Source: Profftia tarda
GTDB taxonomy: Bacteria; Pseudomonadota; Gammaproteobacteria; Enterobacterales; Enterobacteriaceae
Direction: 5' to 3'
Assembly (NCBI RefSeq): GCF_904848675.1
Contig: NZ_LR890047.1
Span: 930,001-994,000 of the forward strand
Length of the DNA: 64,000 bases
Numbering within the stretch: the stretch's first letter is position 1; each line of letters starts with the position of its first letter. Made by a program: the position numbers and the translations under genes. Under the pieces are notes generated by a model. That model worked only from the letters and a program-made list of their open reading frames with translations. It searched no databases and had not been told where the DNA came from. Below, piece by piece: positions 1-10,413 of this stretch.

Positions 1-506
1 CCGTCATCATAAGCTACTACATCATCAGCTCCTGCCTCTAGCGCCGCATAAATCATAGTATCTTCATCTAGAGCAGGTGCGTAGGAAATTACTCCTTTTT
101 TATTAAATAAATAAGATACGGAACCCTCAGCTCCTAGATTGCCCCCTATTTTAGTAAAGGCATGACGCACGGTAGCTGCAGTGCGATTACGATTATTACT
201 GAGGCATTCAACCATTACAGCAGCACCACCGGGGGAATATCCTTCATAAATGATGGTTTCCATATTAATATCATTATTACTACCGATTCCGCGTGTTATT
301 GCGCGCTTTAAGGTATCGCGAGTCATGTTATAGAATAGTCCTCTATCGATAGCGGATCGTAGACGTGGGTTGGCAGAGGAATCGCCACCGCCTAATCTAG
401 CAGCAGTAACTAATTCTCGAATAATTTTAGTGAAAATTTTATCTCTTTTATAATTTTGTTCTGCTTTACGATGTTTAGTATTTGCCCATTTACTATGACC
501 TGCCAT
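1..506 (-). CDS. yebC: YebC/PmpR family protein, C-terminus outside window
   Basis: Translation from the ATG at 506 gives MAGHSKWANTKHRK, the invariant start of the YebC (TACO1/PmpR) family. About 168 of roughly 247 residues are visible, including the family segments RGIGSNN, YEGYSPGGAAV and FTKIGGNLG; the frame stays open to base 1. Family members bind DNA or act on ribosomes and have been linked to transcription control and, more recently, to translation of proline-rich stretches, so the exact role is unsettled. In E. coli yebC lies just downstream of aspS (with nudB between) and upstream of ruvC; the same order aspS then yebC holds here, with nudB gone. Family identity is certain. Confidence 0.96.
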   Translation of the reverse strand, partial: MAGHSKWANTKHRKAEQNYKRDKIFTKIIRELVTAARLGGGDSSANPRLRSAIDRGLFYNMTRDTLKRAITRGIGSNNDINMETIIYEGYSPGGAAVMVECLSNNRNRTAATVRHAFTKIGGNLGAEGSVSYLFNKKGVISYAPALDEDTMIYAALEAGADDVVAYDD

Positions 507-984
507 ATGCTTCTCCCGTATAAGAGTAAGAATTTTTAACATTACATTTTATTGATGATTCAATATTAGGAATGTCGTTGACAGAACATGTCTATAATAC
601 ATTCTTTAGACAGAAGTGCATGAATAACAGTATTTTTAATCATCTGATCGTTGCTATATAACTTCTTGATCATCGTAGATTATTTTAGAATATTTATTCT
701 ATAATAAATCCATCAAACACAGAAGCAGCATTAATAGCAATACATCGCTATAAACGAATATACTACAGAATGTAATACATCTAAACCACCCATAAATGAT
801 TGTATGTCATCATCATGCGTAATTTAACTTATACTTAACGAAAATACAGAGGAGATTCTAAATATTTTAGATTACTAATATATGTCACTGTTATAAATAA
901 ATATTATTTTATGCTGTATCTGAATGAGAGGTAATTCAAAATTGCATGGACAGATTTATAAAATAAATTAATATTTTATATGTA
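507..984. other. gene-free gap between aspS and yebC
   Basis: No credible reading frame. This is where related genomes carry nudB (dihydroneopterin triphosphate pyrophosphatase). Nothing recognisable of that gene remains, only AT-rich sequence. Confidence 0.7.
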
Positions 985-2769
985 CTAAAATTTAGTCTCA
1001 TCATCTTTTTGTGTATTGAGTAAATAGATATTGAGGTTTTGAAGTGATTTGGTATTCACAGAACTGGGTGCATCTGTCAAAAGATCAGCAGCAGCTGTTG
1101 TTTTAGGAAAAGCTATAACATCACGTATGTTAACTGCGCCAGTCAACAACATAGCTAAACGATCTAAACCAAATGCTATACCTGCATGTGGTGGTGTACC
1201 ATATTTTAACGCATCGAGCAGGAAGCCAAACTTATCAAGTTGTTCATGCTTTGGAATTCCAAGAATAGTGAATACAGTTTCTTGCATTTCTCTGTTATGT
1301 ATACGAACAGAACCACCGCCTACTTCATGGCCGTTTATAACCATGTCATATGCATTAGCAATTGCGCAAGCCGGATTTTCTTTCAGATCAGCTGCAGATA
1401 AATTCAGTGGTTCTGTAAATGGATGGTGCATTGCTACTAATCTTCCTCCTGTATCCTCTTCAAATGCTGGGAAATTGATTACCCATAAAGGTGCCCAGCT
1501 ATTTTCATTAATTAATTTCAGATCATGTCCTACTTTCATGCGGAGTGAGCCCATAGCATCTGTAGCAATCTTGTAAGTATCTGCGCAAAAACAAAGGATA
1601 TCTCCGTTTTGTGTACTAGTGCGCTTCAGAATCAAGTCTAATACCTCAGCATTGAGAAATTTACATATTGAACCCTGAACTCCTCTTATGCCTGCTAAGC
1701 AATCGTTAACCTTAATCCATGATAGTCCTTTAGCACCAAAGGTTTTAACAAACTGGGTATATTTATCCATCATATTGCGATTTATACTCTTTTGGCCACT
1801 TAATCGCATTGCAATTACGCGACTTTTCAAATCATTTGCTGGGATTGATAAAAAATTACAATCTAATTTTTTAAGTAGATCTGCAACATCTACAAGTTCT
1901 AAGGGATTGCGTAAGTCAGGCTTGTCAGATCCATAATATCGCATAGCTTCAGCAAACGTGATAACTGGAAACTTTCCTAGTTTCACACCTTGTATTTCAT
2001 GCCATAGGGAACATATTAGTTCTTCCATTAGTTGACGAACTTGTTCTGCGCTCATAAAAGAAGTTTCCATATCGATCTGAGTAAACTCAGGCTGACGATC
2101 AGCACGCAAGTCTTCATCTCGAAAACATTTAACAATCTGATAATAACGATCAAAACCGGATATCATAAGCAACTGTTTAAATAGCTGTGGGGATTGCGGC
2201 AATGCATAAAACTTACCTTTATGTACACGGCTTGGAACTAGATAATCCCGCGCACCTTCCGGTGTTGCCTTAGTTAGCAACGGAGTCTCAATATCTAGAA
2301 AGCCATTCCTTTCCATAAAACAACGAATAAATGAAGTAATACGAGCGCGTACTCTGAGACGTGTGGCAATCTCTGGACGACGCAGGTCAAGATAACGATA
2401 TTTTAGACGATTTTCTTCGCTGTTAATCTGGGCACAATCTATTGGCAAAGGATCAGAGCGATTAATAATAATGAGCTCGTTACCGAGGCCTTCTACTACA
2501 CCGGTAGACATTTGTTTATTTTTTTGAGTATTTGGACGAGCATTGATGATACACTTAATTTGCACACAAAATTCGTTACGCAGCTCTGAAGCCTTCTGGA
2601 AGAGTTCCTGAGAATTTGGATCAAATAATATCTGCACTATTCCTTCACGATCACGCAGATCGATAAAAATTAAACCACCAAGATAACGTCTGCGATGCAC
2701 CCAACCGCAAAGTACGACCTCTTGACCCTCATGGGATAAATTTAACTGCCCACAATAATGAGTACGCAT
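985..2769 (-). CDS. aspS: Aspartyl-tRNA synthetase
   Basis: Charges tRNA-Asp with aspartate in the cytoplasm. The 594-residue protein has an N-terminal OB-fold anticodon-binding domain (about residues 1-110; GWVHRRR, IFIDLRDREGIVQ) followed by a class II catalytic domain. Motif 2 is seen as FRDEDLRADRQPEFTQID (about 216-233) and motif 3 as GIAFGLDRLAML (about 530-541). The bacterial insertion domain lies between them. Length is close to the E. coli enzyme (590), and the start MRTHYCGQLNLS matches it. The only tRNA gene in the window, tRNA-Asp at 19137, is its substrate. The C-terminal tail after about residue 560 has diverged but is not truncated. Confidence 0.98.
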   Translation of the reverse strand: MRTHYCGQLNLSHEGQEVVLCGWVHRRRYLGGLIFIDLRDREGIVQILFDPNSQELFQKASELRNEFCVQIKCIINARPNTQKNKQMSTGVVEGLGNELIIINRSDPLPIDCAQINSEENRLKYRYLDLRRPEIATRLRVRARITSFIRCFMERNGFLDIETPLLTKATPEGARDYLVPSRVHKGKFYALPQSPQLFKQLLMISGFDRYYQIVKCFRDEDLRADRQPEFTQIDMETSFMSAEQVRQLMEELICSLWHEIQGVKLGKFPVITFAEAMRYYGSDKPDLRNPLELVDVADLLKKLDCNFLSIPANDLKSRVIAMRLSGQKSINRNMMDKYTQFVKTFGAKGLSWIKVNDCLAGIRGVQGSICKFLNAEVLDLILKRTSTQNGDILCFCADTYKIATDAMGSLRMKVGHDLKLINENSWAPLWVINFPAFEEDTGGRLVAMHHPFTEPLNLSAADLKENPACAIANAYDMVINGHEVGGGSVRIHNREMQETVFTILGIPKHEQLDKFGFLLDALKYGTPPHAGIAFGLDRLAMLLTGAVNIRDVIAFPKTTAAADLLTDAPSSVNTKSLQNLNIYLLNTQKDDETKF

Positions 2770-3823
2770 ACCAAGATCCCCTATATTTCATTTTTAACTT
2801 CATAGATAATGCCCCAAAAGCGAGCAAGATGCATACCTTTCTTAGTCCTGTTGATCTTTCCTTGCTATATAACTATTTCAATTATCTTGGTGTAATTAAA
2901 TAAAATATTATAATATGCTTCTTTATTAGTAAGGAGGTCCAGAGACATTTAAGAGATTGATGTTAATTATTAAAATCCCCTTTTTTCTAATCTATAATCT
3001 ATTCATAAGTTATGATAAGGTTATTGTGTTCATTATATAAACTAAGATTGCAGACCGCATAGTCATCACTTCACATCATATGTGATAAAATAATAGGCTA
3101 TATAAAATATAACAAAAGAAGAGATATCAGATAGTATGTACTATGGAGATATAAATATGTAAGCTAAAAACAACTACACTTTGTAGATTATTTTTTTATT
3201 CCGTTGCCTTCTTAAAAGAGAACTAGCACTGGTTTAATACCATTTAATAAAATGTAAAAAAAGAAAAGCAGGAAAATAATAATAATTTTCTCTTAAATAA
3301 TAGAGTTATTATATGGTTAACCAATAATTAGTTTGATTACTATCCCAAAAATATACTCAGTATAAAAAGCGATGGGTATGAGTTGTATTAAATAATCTAT
3401 TAGGTTCTTTTTAAATAAGGCATATTTTATATTACTAGAATAGTACTATGAGTATAGTATAAATAAGACCATAGTTCTCAATAACTACAAATCCTGGATG
3501 CTATCATTAATGATTTATAATATTGTAATATTATATTTATAAACTGTGCTATTTAAATTAGATTAAAATTCTTTCTATGAAAGATAGCTAATAATAATTT
3601 TACATTATATTAGATGTCACAGACATACGTTCCTTTATATAGAAAAAATATTTAATTAATAACGACAATACACTGTATATGCAAGCCTGAACAGTAATTA
3701 TTCCTGCTACAGGACGTCAAGCATCAAATACTTATCCATAGAATACCCATATAGATATGGTAATGGTATGATTTATGTTTACTTGAAAAACTTTGCGAAC
3801 TGATCTAACTCACGGAGTGCAAA
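2770..3823. other. gene-free region
   Basis: About 1 kb of AT-rich sequence without a supported gene. It contains an isolated Shine-Dalgarno-like AAGGAGGT (2931-2938, plus strand) followed only by a 26-codon frame, and, just before thiB, a short stretch (3796-3816) resembling the 3' half of a THI box. Both are discussed as findings. Confidence 0.6.
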
Positions 3824-4825
3824 GTGTTAAAATTAATAATTGCTGCATTGATGATTATATCAACCTCTTTTAGAAGTAACGGTTCTAGCAAAAAACCCGT
3901 ATTGACGGTTTATACATGTAATTCTTTTGCTGCTCAATGGGGTCCTGGTCCAAAAATAAAAGAATTTTTTGAAAAAAAATATGATTGTGAAATAAAATTT
4001 ATAACACTAGAGTATGGAATATCGTTATTAAACCGAATACGTATGGAAGGTAAAAAAAGCAGCGCTGATATAGTTCTAGGGCTAGATAACAATATATTAA
4101 AGTCAGCGAAACAAAGTGGACTGTTTGTTCCTCATGGTATCGATACAAAGGAAATAATAATTCCTCATTACTCTCCTGATATTTTTTTTATGCCCTATGA
4201 TTATGGCTATTTTGCTTTTATTTATAACAAAAATATGCTAAAAAACCCTCCAACTAGCTTAAAACAACTGATAGAAAGCCCCGCGAGGCTGTGGAGATTG
4301 ATATATCAAGATCCACGCACTAGTAGTATGGGATTAGGATTGATTTTATGGATGCAAAAAGTCTATGGAGACCAAGCATCGAGAGCATGGACACAGCTAG
4401 CAAAACATACACTTACAATCACCAAGGGTTGGAGCGAGTCTTATGGTTTATTTCTAAAAGGAGAATCAGATTTAGTACTAAGTTACACTACATCTCCCGC
4501 GTATCACATAATTGAAGAGAAACAATATAACTATGCCGCTGCTGATTTTAGCGAAGGACACTATATGCAAGTAGAATTTGCCGCGCAATTAGCAAGCAGT
4601 AAACACCCTAATCTTGCACATAAATTTATGCAATTTATAATAACAGCTGATTTTCAAAATCAAATTCCAACTGGAAATTGGATGTATCCAGTCATAGCAA
4701 ATATCCTGCCCGAAGGATTCAAACAGATAAATACTCCCCGAAAAGCACTTGAATTTAACCAAGAATATGTAGCTAATAATCGTGCGCAATGGATCCATAC
4801 ATGGCAAACCTCTGTAAGCCGTTAA
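3824..4825 (+). CDS. thiB: Thiamine/TPP-binding periplasmic protein
   Basis: Substrate-binding component of the thiamine ABC importer, catching thiamine and its phosphates in the periplasm. Starts at a GTG (3824) with GGAG about 8 bases upstream. Residues 1-21 form a hydrophobic signal peptide. The mature part matches E. coli ThiB closely: KPVLTVYTCNSFAAQWGPGP near residue 25, RMEGKKSSADIVLGLDNN, DYGYFAFIYNKN, YQDPRTSSMGLGLILWMQK, SDLVLSYTTSPAYH and PTGNWMYPV. Length 333 versus 327. It is the first gene of thiBPQ and overlaps thiP. Its retention suggests that the cell imports thiamine rather than, or in addition to, making it. Confidence 0.97.
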   Translation: MLKLIIAALMIISTSFRSNGSSKKPVLTVYTCNSFAAQWGPGPKIKEFFEKKYDCEIKFITLEYGISLLNRIRMEGKKSSADIVLGLDNNILKSAKQSGLFVPHGIDTKEIIIPHYSPDIFFMPYDYGYFAFIYNKNMLKNPPTSLKQLIESPARLWRLIYQDPRTSSMGLGLILWMQKVYGDQASRAWTQLAKHTLTITKGWSESYGLFLKGESDLVLSYTTSPAYHIIEEKQYNYAAADFSEGHYMQVEFAAQLASSKHPNLAHKFMQFIITADFQNQIPTGNWMYPVIANILPEGFKQINTPRKALEFNQEYVANNRAQWIHTWQTSVSR

Positions 4826-6405
4826 TACCATTATGGTTAATCCCTGGACTTGTAGCTACAATTACGATTATTGTAGTAGCGACGTCAGTATTCATTTCGC
4901 TATGGACTCATGCGCCACAATTAGAATTGTATAGTATGTGGCAAGATGATTATCTATGGTCTGTTGTACGTTTCACCTTTTGGCAAGCATTTCTATCAGC
5001 TGTTTCTTCAGTGTCCCCCGCGCTACTTTTAGCGCGTGCACTATTCTATCGCAGGTTTATAGGAAGACAACTATTCTTGCAGCTATTTGCTATGACTATA
5101 GTATTACCAATACTAGTGGCGATCTTCGGAATCCTAAAAGTTTATGGAAAACAAGGTTGGCTAGCACAAATTTATGGATTATTTGGAATTCATTATACCT
5201 TCTCTCTATATGGATTACAGGGCATTTTGCTAGCGCATATTTTCTTTAATATGCCCCTAGCAACACATCTATTACTACAAGCACTAGAGGAGATCCCTAC
5301 AGAACAACAACAACTTGCTGCTCATCTTAGAATGAATAACTGGCAGAAGTTTATTGTTGTAGAATGGCCTTATCTCAAAAGACAGTTTCTCTCTGCTGGG
5401 GTGCTAATATTCATGCTTTGCTTTTCAAGCTTTGCTATAGCACTCTCTCTAGGAGGAGGTCCTCAGGCAACTACGATATCGCTCGCTATCTATCAGGCCT
5501 TGAGCTATGACTACGACCTAGGACGCGCTGCGTTTTTATCTATGCTGCAAATATTCTCCTGCTTTAGTCTGGTGCTATGTATCAAAAAAATAAGTGGTAT
5601 TCTGCCAATATCTCATACACAACATATAAAGTGGCGAAATACAATAACAGGGTTGCCGTCACTATTCTGTGATATGCTTATAATTTTCTGTGCTCTACTA
5701 CTGATTCTACCTCCACTAATTGCTGTAGTTATAGATGGGGTAAATCAGTCTGTTCCTGATACATTAATTCACCCCATTTTATGGCAGGCAATACTCACAT
5801 CATTAAAAATATCTGTTTGTTCTGGTGTACTCGCAGTGTTTTTGACAATGATGTTACTATGGACTAGTCGTGAACTATACTTACGCCAACTAGGTTGGGT
5901 AGGGCAGAAGATTGAAATTACTGGTATGATGATATTAGGTATTCCGAGTATTATACTCGCGACTGGTTTTTTTGTCATGCTAACCGATACCATCGGTATT
6001 CCACAATCAGCATACGGAGTAGTTATTTTAATAAATGCGCTTATGGCTATTCCTTATACTCTAACAGTGTTAGAAAACCCTATGCGGGATCTCGCTCAAC
6101 GATATAATCCAATATGCCTATCACTTCGCATACATGGCTTCAACCGACTTAGAATAATTGAACTAAAGCTACTAGCGCGCCCATTGTATCAAGCAATGGC
6201 TTTTTCTTGTGTGCTATCGATGGGAGATTTTGGTGTGATAGCACTATTCGGCAATGAAAAATTCCTTACACTACCCTTATATTTGTACGAACAAATTGGT
6301 GCCTATCGCACTCAAGATGGCTCAGTTACTGCATTATTATTGTTGATCTTATGTTTCTTACTATTTACGTTGTTACAATTACTCTCTGGGCGAGATAGAT
6401 TATGA
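4801..6405 (+). CDS. thiP: Thiamine ABC transporter permease
   Basis: Inner-membrane channel of the thiamine importer. It is a fused permease of two homologous halves, each with several membrane spans and an EAA-type loop (ALEEIPTEQQQLAAHLRM in the first half; ENPMRDLAQRYNPICLSLRI in the second). A longer frame begins at 4789, but the start is placed at 4801 because MANLCKPLIPLWLIPG then aligns with the E. coli N-terminus MATRRQPLIPGWLIPG. This gives 534 residues (E. coli 536) and a 25-base overlap with thiB, implying translational coupling. Highly hydrophobic throughout, with no internal stop. Ends by overlapping thiQ by 4 bases. Confidence 0.96.
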   Translation: MANLCKPLIPLWLIPGLVATITIIVVATSVFISLWTHAPQLELYSMWQDDYLWSVVRFTFWQAFLSAVSSVSPALLLARALFYRRFIGRQLFLQLFAMTIVLPILVAIFGILKVYGKQGWLAQIYGLFGIHYTFSLYGLQGILLAHIFFNMPLATHLLLQALEEIPTEQQQLAAHLRMNNWQKFIVVEWPYLKRQFLSAGVLIFMLCFSSFAIALSLGGGPQATTISLAIYQALSYDYDLGRAAFLSMLQIFSCFSLVLCIKKISGILPISHTQHIKWRNTITGLPSLFCDMLIIFCALLLILPPLIAVVIDGVNQSVPDTLIHPILWQAILTSLKISVCSGVLAVFLTMMLLWTSRELYLRQLGWVGQKIEITGMMILGIPSIILATGFFVMLTDTIGIPQSAYGVVILINALMAIPYTLTVLENPMRDLAQRYNPICLSLRIHGFNRLRIIELKLLARPLYQAMAFSCVLSMGDFGVIALFGNEKFLTLPLYLYEQIGAYRTQDGSVTALLLLILCFLLFTLLQLLSGRDRL

Positions 6406-7121
6406 TTACATTAGATAATATTAATTACGTTAATGAGCATCAGCAGATGCTTTGTTCTCTTCATATTTGTGCAAAAGAACAAATTACCATATTAGGACCT
6501 AGTGGAGCAGGTAAAAGTACTCTTCTTGCTTTAATTGCTGGTTTTATAATAACAAAGCAAGGCACTATTTTTCTTGATGGCATTAATCATACTAGAACCC
6601 CCCCAGGAAAACGCCCAGTATCTATAATGTTTCAAGAAAATAATCTATTTCCTCACTTAAACATTGAAAAAAATCTAGGTTTAGGATTAAGTACAACGCT
6701 AAATTTAAACAAAATACAAAAAAATAGGCTAAATGAAATTGCAGAACAAATAGGTATCCTTAATTGTTTGCATAGACTCCCATCACAGATTTCTGGCGGG
6801 CAGAGACAAAGGGCTGCCCTAGCGCGCTGCTTGCTTAGAGACCAGCCTATATTACTACTAGACGAACCATTATCTGCGCTGGATCCTGTTCGAAGAAATG
6901 AAATACTACAATTATTAGCGCAAGTATGTTCGCAAAAAAACATAACACTATTAATGATAGTACATAATTTAGATGATGCAGCGCGTATTTCTTATAGAAC
7001 TCTTCTTGTATCCGATGGAAGATTTGTCTACGACGGTAGTACACAAGACCTGCTAGGTGGGAAAGATCCACAGTCAGCATCACTAGTGGGATTAGTAGCT
7101 AATAATAGAAATTTAATCTGA
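6402..7121 (+). CDS. thiQ: Thiamine ABC transporter ATPase
   Basis: Powers ThiP from the cytoplasmic face. Canonical ABC ATPase motifs are visible: Walker A LGPSGAGKST (about 31-40), Q-loop MFQENNLFPH, signature SGGQRQRAALARC (about 131-143), Walker B ILLLDEPLSALD (about 150-161) and the switch histidine in IVHNLDDA. Length 239 versus 232 in E. coli. The ATG overlaps the thiP stop as ATGA (6402-6405), so thiBPQ is a single compact operon. All three components are intact, unlike the zinc and polyamine importers in this window. Confidence 0.97.
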   Translation: MITLDNINYVNEHQQMLCSLHICAKEQITILGPSGAGKSTLLALIAGFIITKQGTIFLDGINHTRTPPGKRPVSIMFQENNLFPHLNIEKNLGLGLSTTLNLNKIQKNRLNEIAEQIGILNCLHRLPSQISGGQRQRAALARCLLRDQPILLLDEPLSALDPVRRNEILQLLAQVCSQKNITLLMIVHNLDDAARISYRTLLVSDGRFVYDGSTQDLLGGKDPQSASLVGLVANNRNLI

Positions 7122-8672
7122 ACTAATCGACGCCATACACTGAAGATATTTAATAAGAATCATCTTTATAGCAGCAAGTTGCTTTTACGAGAAAATTATT
7201 ATAAAACCAGGTTATTTGAAATAATTATAGGAAATTATTATATAATAAAATCTGATATCTAGAACTAATAAGTTCTATATGCGCAGTAACATTTATTCAC
7301 TATATCATGCAGATGATGACATATATTGACTTAATAAACTCTATCAAAAGAAAAAATAATATTTATTTAATAATAATTTTCAATTTTTATAAATCTTTTT
7401 AGCAGGCTGTATAATTAGAAACGTCTAGAGTTAATTTAAATAGAAGAGTGACATATAATAATTTGATGTAAAATATCTAATTAATCTTATAATAATAATT
7501 ATAATAATTCATTAAACTTTAGATGCTACAATTAAAATATATTTTATTAATATATCGCATGTTAAGAATATACATATCTTTAGGAATTGAATTTATGAAT
7601 ATATGAAATTCATGCCAATTCAAACATAACGTATTATCTTCTGTAATAAAACAATATCGTCATATCATATTCTCCTATTAACTCCTAAAATGAGTATTAT
7701 ACTAACTATCTAATTCAATATTTAAGAAGTAAAGTAAACTATATTGCAATATTAATGGTCTAGATTATCATATCTTTGCTAATTCTAAAAACTACTACAT
7801 TAATTAGAATAAATAGATTGATCTCATCGCGAATAGCTAGAAAGAAGCGTGCTTAAAATGATAAATGTTAGTTATTATGCAGCATATTATTTATAGATCT
7901 TCGATAAGCATTATCTAATTCAGGACTATATGCGGTGTCAATAAGAAAGTATATTCTTATATAAACCTTATGGCAGGAGGGAACGCAGCAACATATGGAT
8001 TATCTCAAGAGATCTTATAAATAAGTAGAGCATATTAAAGCAATAGCTTTACTATAAATAAGATAAATCAATTAACAACAAATATAATTTTTTACTGTAA
8101 AACTTAGATGTTAATAAGATATATAATGCTTTGATGTTAAAAAAGTATTTAGCCACTTACCCCAAAATAAACGGAAATATTCTAACTAAAACAGATCAAT
8201 ATCGCAAAATATGGCAAAACATATTAAAACAGGGCAGATAATCAGCAGACTGAGTGAAATAGATCAAATTCTCTTAATGCACTAAGATAGATAGCTTATA
8301 TATTAGATAATATATTTTATAATATGTTCTAAGCTCATGAATATTATGTAAATAATACATTAATCGAGATATCATAATGTTCGAAATTTGTAAGCAACAC
8401 ACAAAAATAACCTATTTCTGAAAACACAATGATCGGACATATATTGATTTTATATCAATGTATCACATGTTCAAGAAAGACGATCTGCTGTTCAATAATA
8501 CCCAATAATATCTCATCATATTTAGCAATAAATTATAGAAAACATCCTAAAAAATCTATAGTAATTGGAATCCGTCATAAATTTATATAAGTCTAATAAT
8601 ATAGCTGATTATTTGATATAGAACAGATGGTTAACATGTTCAGATTAACTTAGCAGGAGTTATGTAAGCAAT
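7122..8672. other. gene-free region
   Basis: About 1.55 kb of AT-rich DNA with frequent stops in all frames. I see no gene, RNA or repeat in it, apart from the small ATGTAA start-stop pair directly before tilS at 8662-8667. Confidence 0.65.
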
Positions 8673-10007
8673 ATGAACGGCGCAAGAATACAAATGCAAA
8701 TTGCCAGCAAAATTACAGGATATTCGCATCTTATGGTTGCATTTAGCGGTGGTCTTGATTCAACCGTACTACTTCATGCTCTAATAGAACTTCGAATAAA
8801 GACTTTTCCTGACTTAAAACTACATGCAGTACATGTGCATCATGGACTCAGTCCACATGCAGATTCGTGGGCAGATCACTGTAAGTTAGTGTGCCGTGAA
8901 TGGATGGTTCAGCTCAATGTGGTGAAGGTGAATATTGACTCCAAGCTCGGTGGGGTAGAAGCAGCAGCTCGCAACAAGCGATATTGGGCAATTGCTAACA
9001 CTATGAATAAGCAAGATATTCTTCTTACAGCTCATCATCTGGATGATCAATCTGAAACTTTCTTCCTAGCTCTCAAGCGCGGTAGTGGTCCAGCTGGACT
9101 CTCTGCTATGGCTAGTTGCATAACATTCTTTAATAGCCAACATATACGCCCACTACTAGATATTAGCCGAGCACAGCTAGAAGAATATGCCAAATACAAA
9201 AATATTAAATGGATTGAAGACTACAGCAACCAAGACAATCGCTTTGATCGAAATTTTTTACGCTTAGAGGTTATTCCTAACCTGCGCAATCGATGGCCAC
9301 ACTTTACAAAGGCTGTAGCTCGCAGCGCTAAATTGTGTGCTGAGCAGGAAGATCTGCTCGATGAGTTACTCCAAGAATCTTTAAAAGCACTAACAAACAA
9401 AGATACATCAATTAACATTAATGGTCTGCTACAAATTTCTGAAGCTAAAAGATATGCTATATTACGCCGTTGGATCGCTTATTTTAAAGTCATGCCGCCC
9501 AGCAAAAAACAGTTGCAACGGGTCTGGTTTGAAGTAGCCATGGCTCGATTAGATGCTAAGCCACAACTCAAACTAGGAGAATACCAGATCCGTCGCTACC
9601 ATCAACATCTTTATTTATTACCAATGTTGACCGTCTTAAAGGAAAAAGTTATCCAATGGAATCCAGACACCATTCTTCTGCTACCCGACGGTCTTGGAAC
9701 ATTACAATTAGATCACAGAGGTATATGCGTGCGCCAGCCAAAAGTAAATGAGGTCGTTTCTCTTCGTTTTACGGCTCATAGTAGAATATGCATCATTAAC
9801 CGAACGCATTCGAAACAGATAAAAAAAATCTGGCGAGAGCACAATATTCCTCCGTGGGAACGAGAGCGCACACCTATGCTTTATTATGGTGAAGAACTCA
9901 TCGCAATTTTAGGTATTTGTATTACTAAAAATGGGGAAGCTATGGTTCATGAGCCATTTTGGAAAATAAACTGGACTAAAAACATATGTAAATCTATCAT
10001 ACTTTAA
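8673..10007 (+). CDS. tilS: tRNA(Ile)-lysidine synthetase
   Basis: Converts C34 of the AUA-decoding tRNA-Ile to lysidine using ATP and lysine, which is essential for reading AUA, a codon favoured in an AT-rich genome. The N-terminal PP-loop ATPase motif VAFSGGLDSTVLLHAL lies near residue 22, followed by HVHHGLSPHAD and TAHHLDDQSETFFLALKRG. The middle contains WIEDYSNQDNRFDRNFLR, and the C-terminal substrate-binding domain is intact (KKIWREHNIPPWERERTPMLYYG). Length 444 versus 432 in E. coli. The start is supported by alignment. AGGAG at 8655-8659 is 13 bases away, with ATGTAA in between. Confidence 0.97.
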   Translation: MNGARIQMQIASKITGYSHLMVAFSGGLDSTVLLHALIELRIKTFPDLKLHAVHVHHGLSPHADSWADHCKLVCREWMVQLNVVKVNIDSKLGGVEAAARNKRYWAIANTMNKQDILLTAHHLDDQSETFFLALKRGSGPAGLSAMASCITFFNSQHIRPLLDISRAQLEEYAKYKNIKWIEDYSNQDNRFDRNFLRLEVIPNLRNRWPHFTKAVARSAKLCAEQEDLLDELLQESLKALTNKDTSININGLLQISEAKRYAILRRWIAYFKVMPPSKKQLQRVWFEVAMARLDAKPQLKLGEYQIRRYHQHLYLLPMLTVLKEKVIQWNPDTILLLPDGLGTLQLDHRGICVRQPKVNEVVSLRFTAHSRICIINRTHSKQIKKIWREHNIPPWERERTPMLYYGEELIAILGICITKNGEAMVHEPFWKINWTKNICKSIIL

Positions 10008-10413
10008 TTACAGCAGGTCATCTTATACGGATTATTTTAAATATTTTATCTTAGAATAGACTAGTAATAGCACACCTAAAATATAGGATATTCTTAATTA
10101 ATTTCACAAGCAAAATATTTTAATAACTAGCAATATTTAGCAAATCTATATTCTTAGTGAGCATAGTACTTTATAAGAGATAAAAAATAAATTGCATAAT
10201 CTCTGAATCAAATTACCAATTAAGTGCTTATAGCTCTTTGATTGCTTTCGAGCAGTGACCAGATTCATTATAGATCATTACAGATAAAACATAAATTATA
10301 ATCCAGAGCGTAACATAATATTATAGATTAATTTTATCCTCCTATACATTAAATTAATACAAATATTATACAATAATATCAATATTACTGATATCTATCA
10401 TCTCCTCCATGTA
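10008..10413. other. gene-free gap downstream of acpP
   Basis: In E. coli fabF (ketoacyl-ACP synthase II) and pabC follow acpP. Here nothing of fabF can be read in the 406 bases between acpP and the convergent tilS. Confidence 0.7.

Noticed and set aside
1049..1936. Long plus-strand frames opposite aspS (175 and 82 codons)
   Set aside because: They are antisense shadows of a well-supported gene, with no family resemblance. The same applies to frames opposite fabG, fabD, plsX, rlmB, glnS and others.
2928..2942. TAAGGAGGTCC as a possible 16S rRNA 3' end on the minus strand
   Set aside because: It resembles the anti-Shine-Dalgarno complement, but the flanking sequence has no similarity to 16S helix 45, so it is only an isolated SD-like motif.
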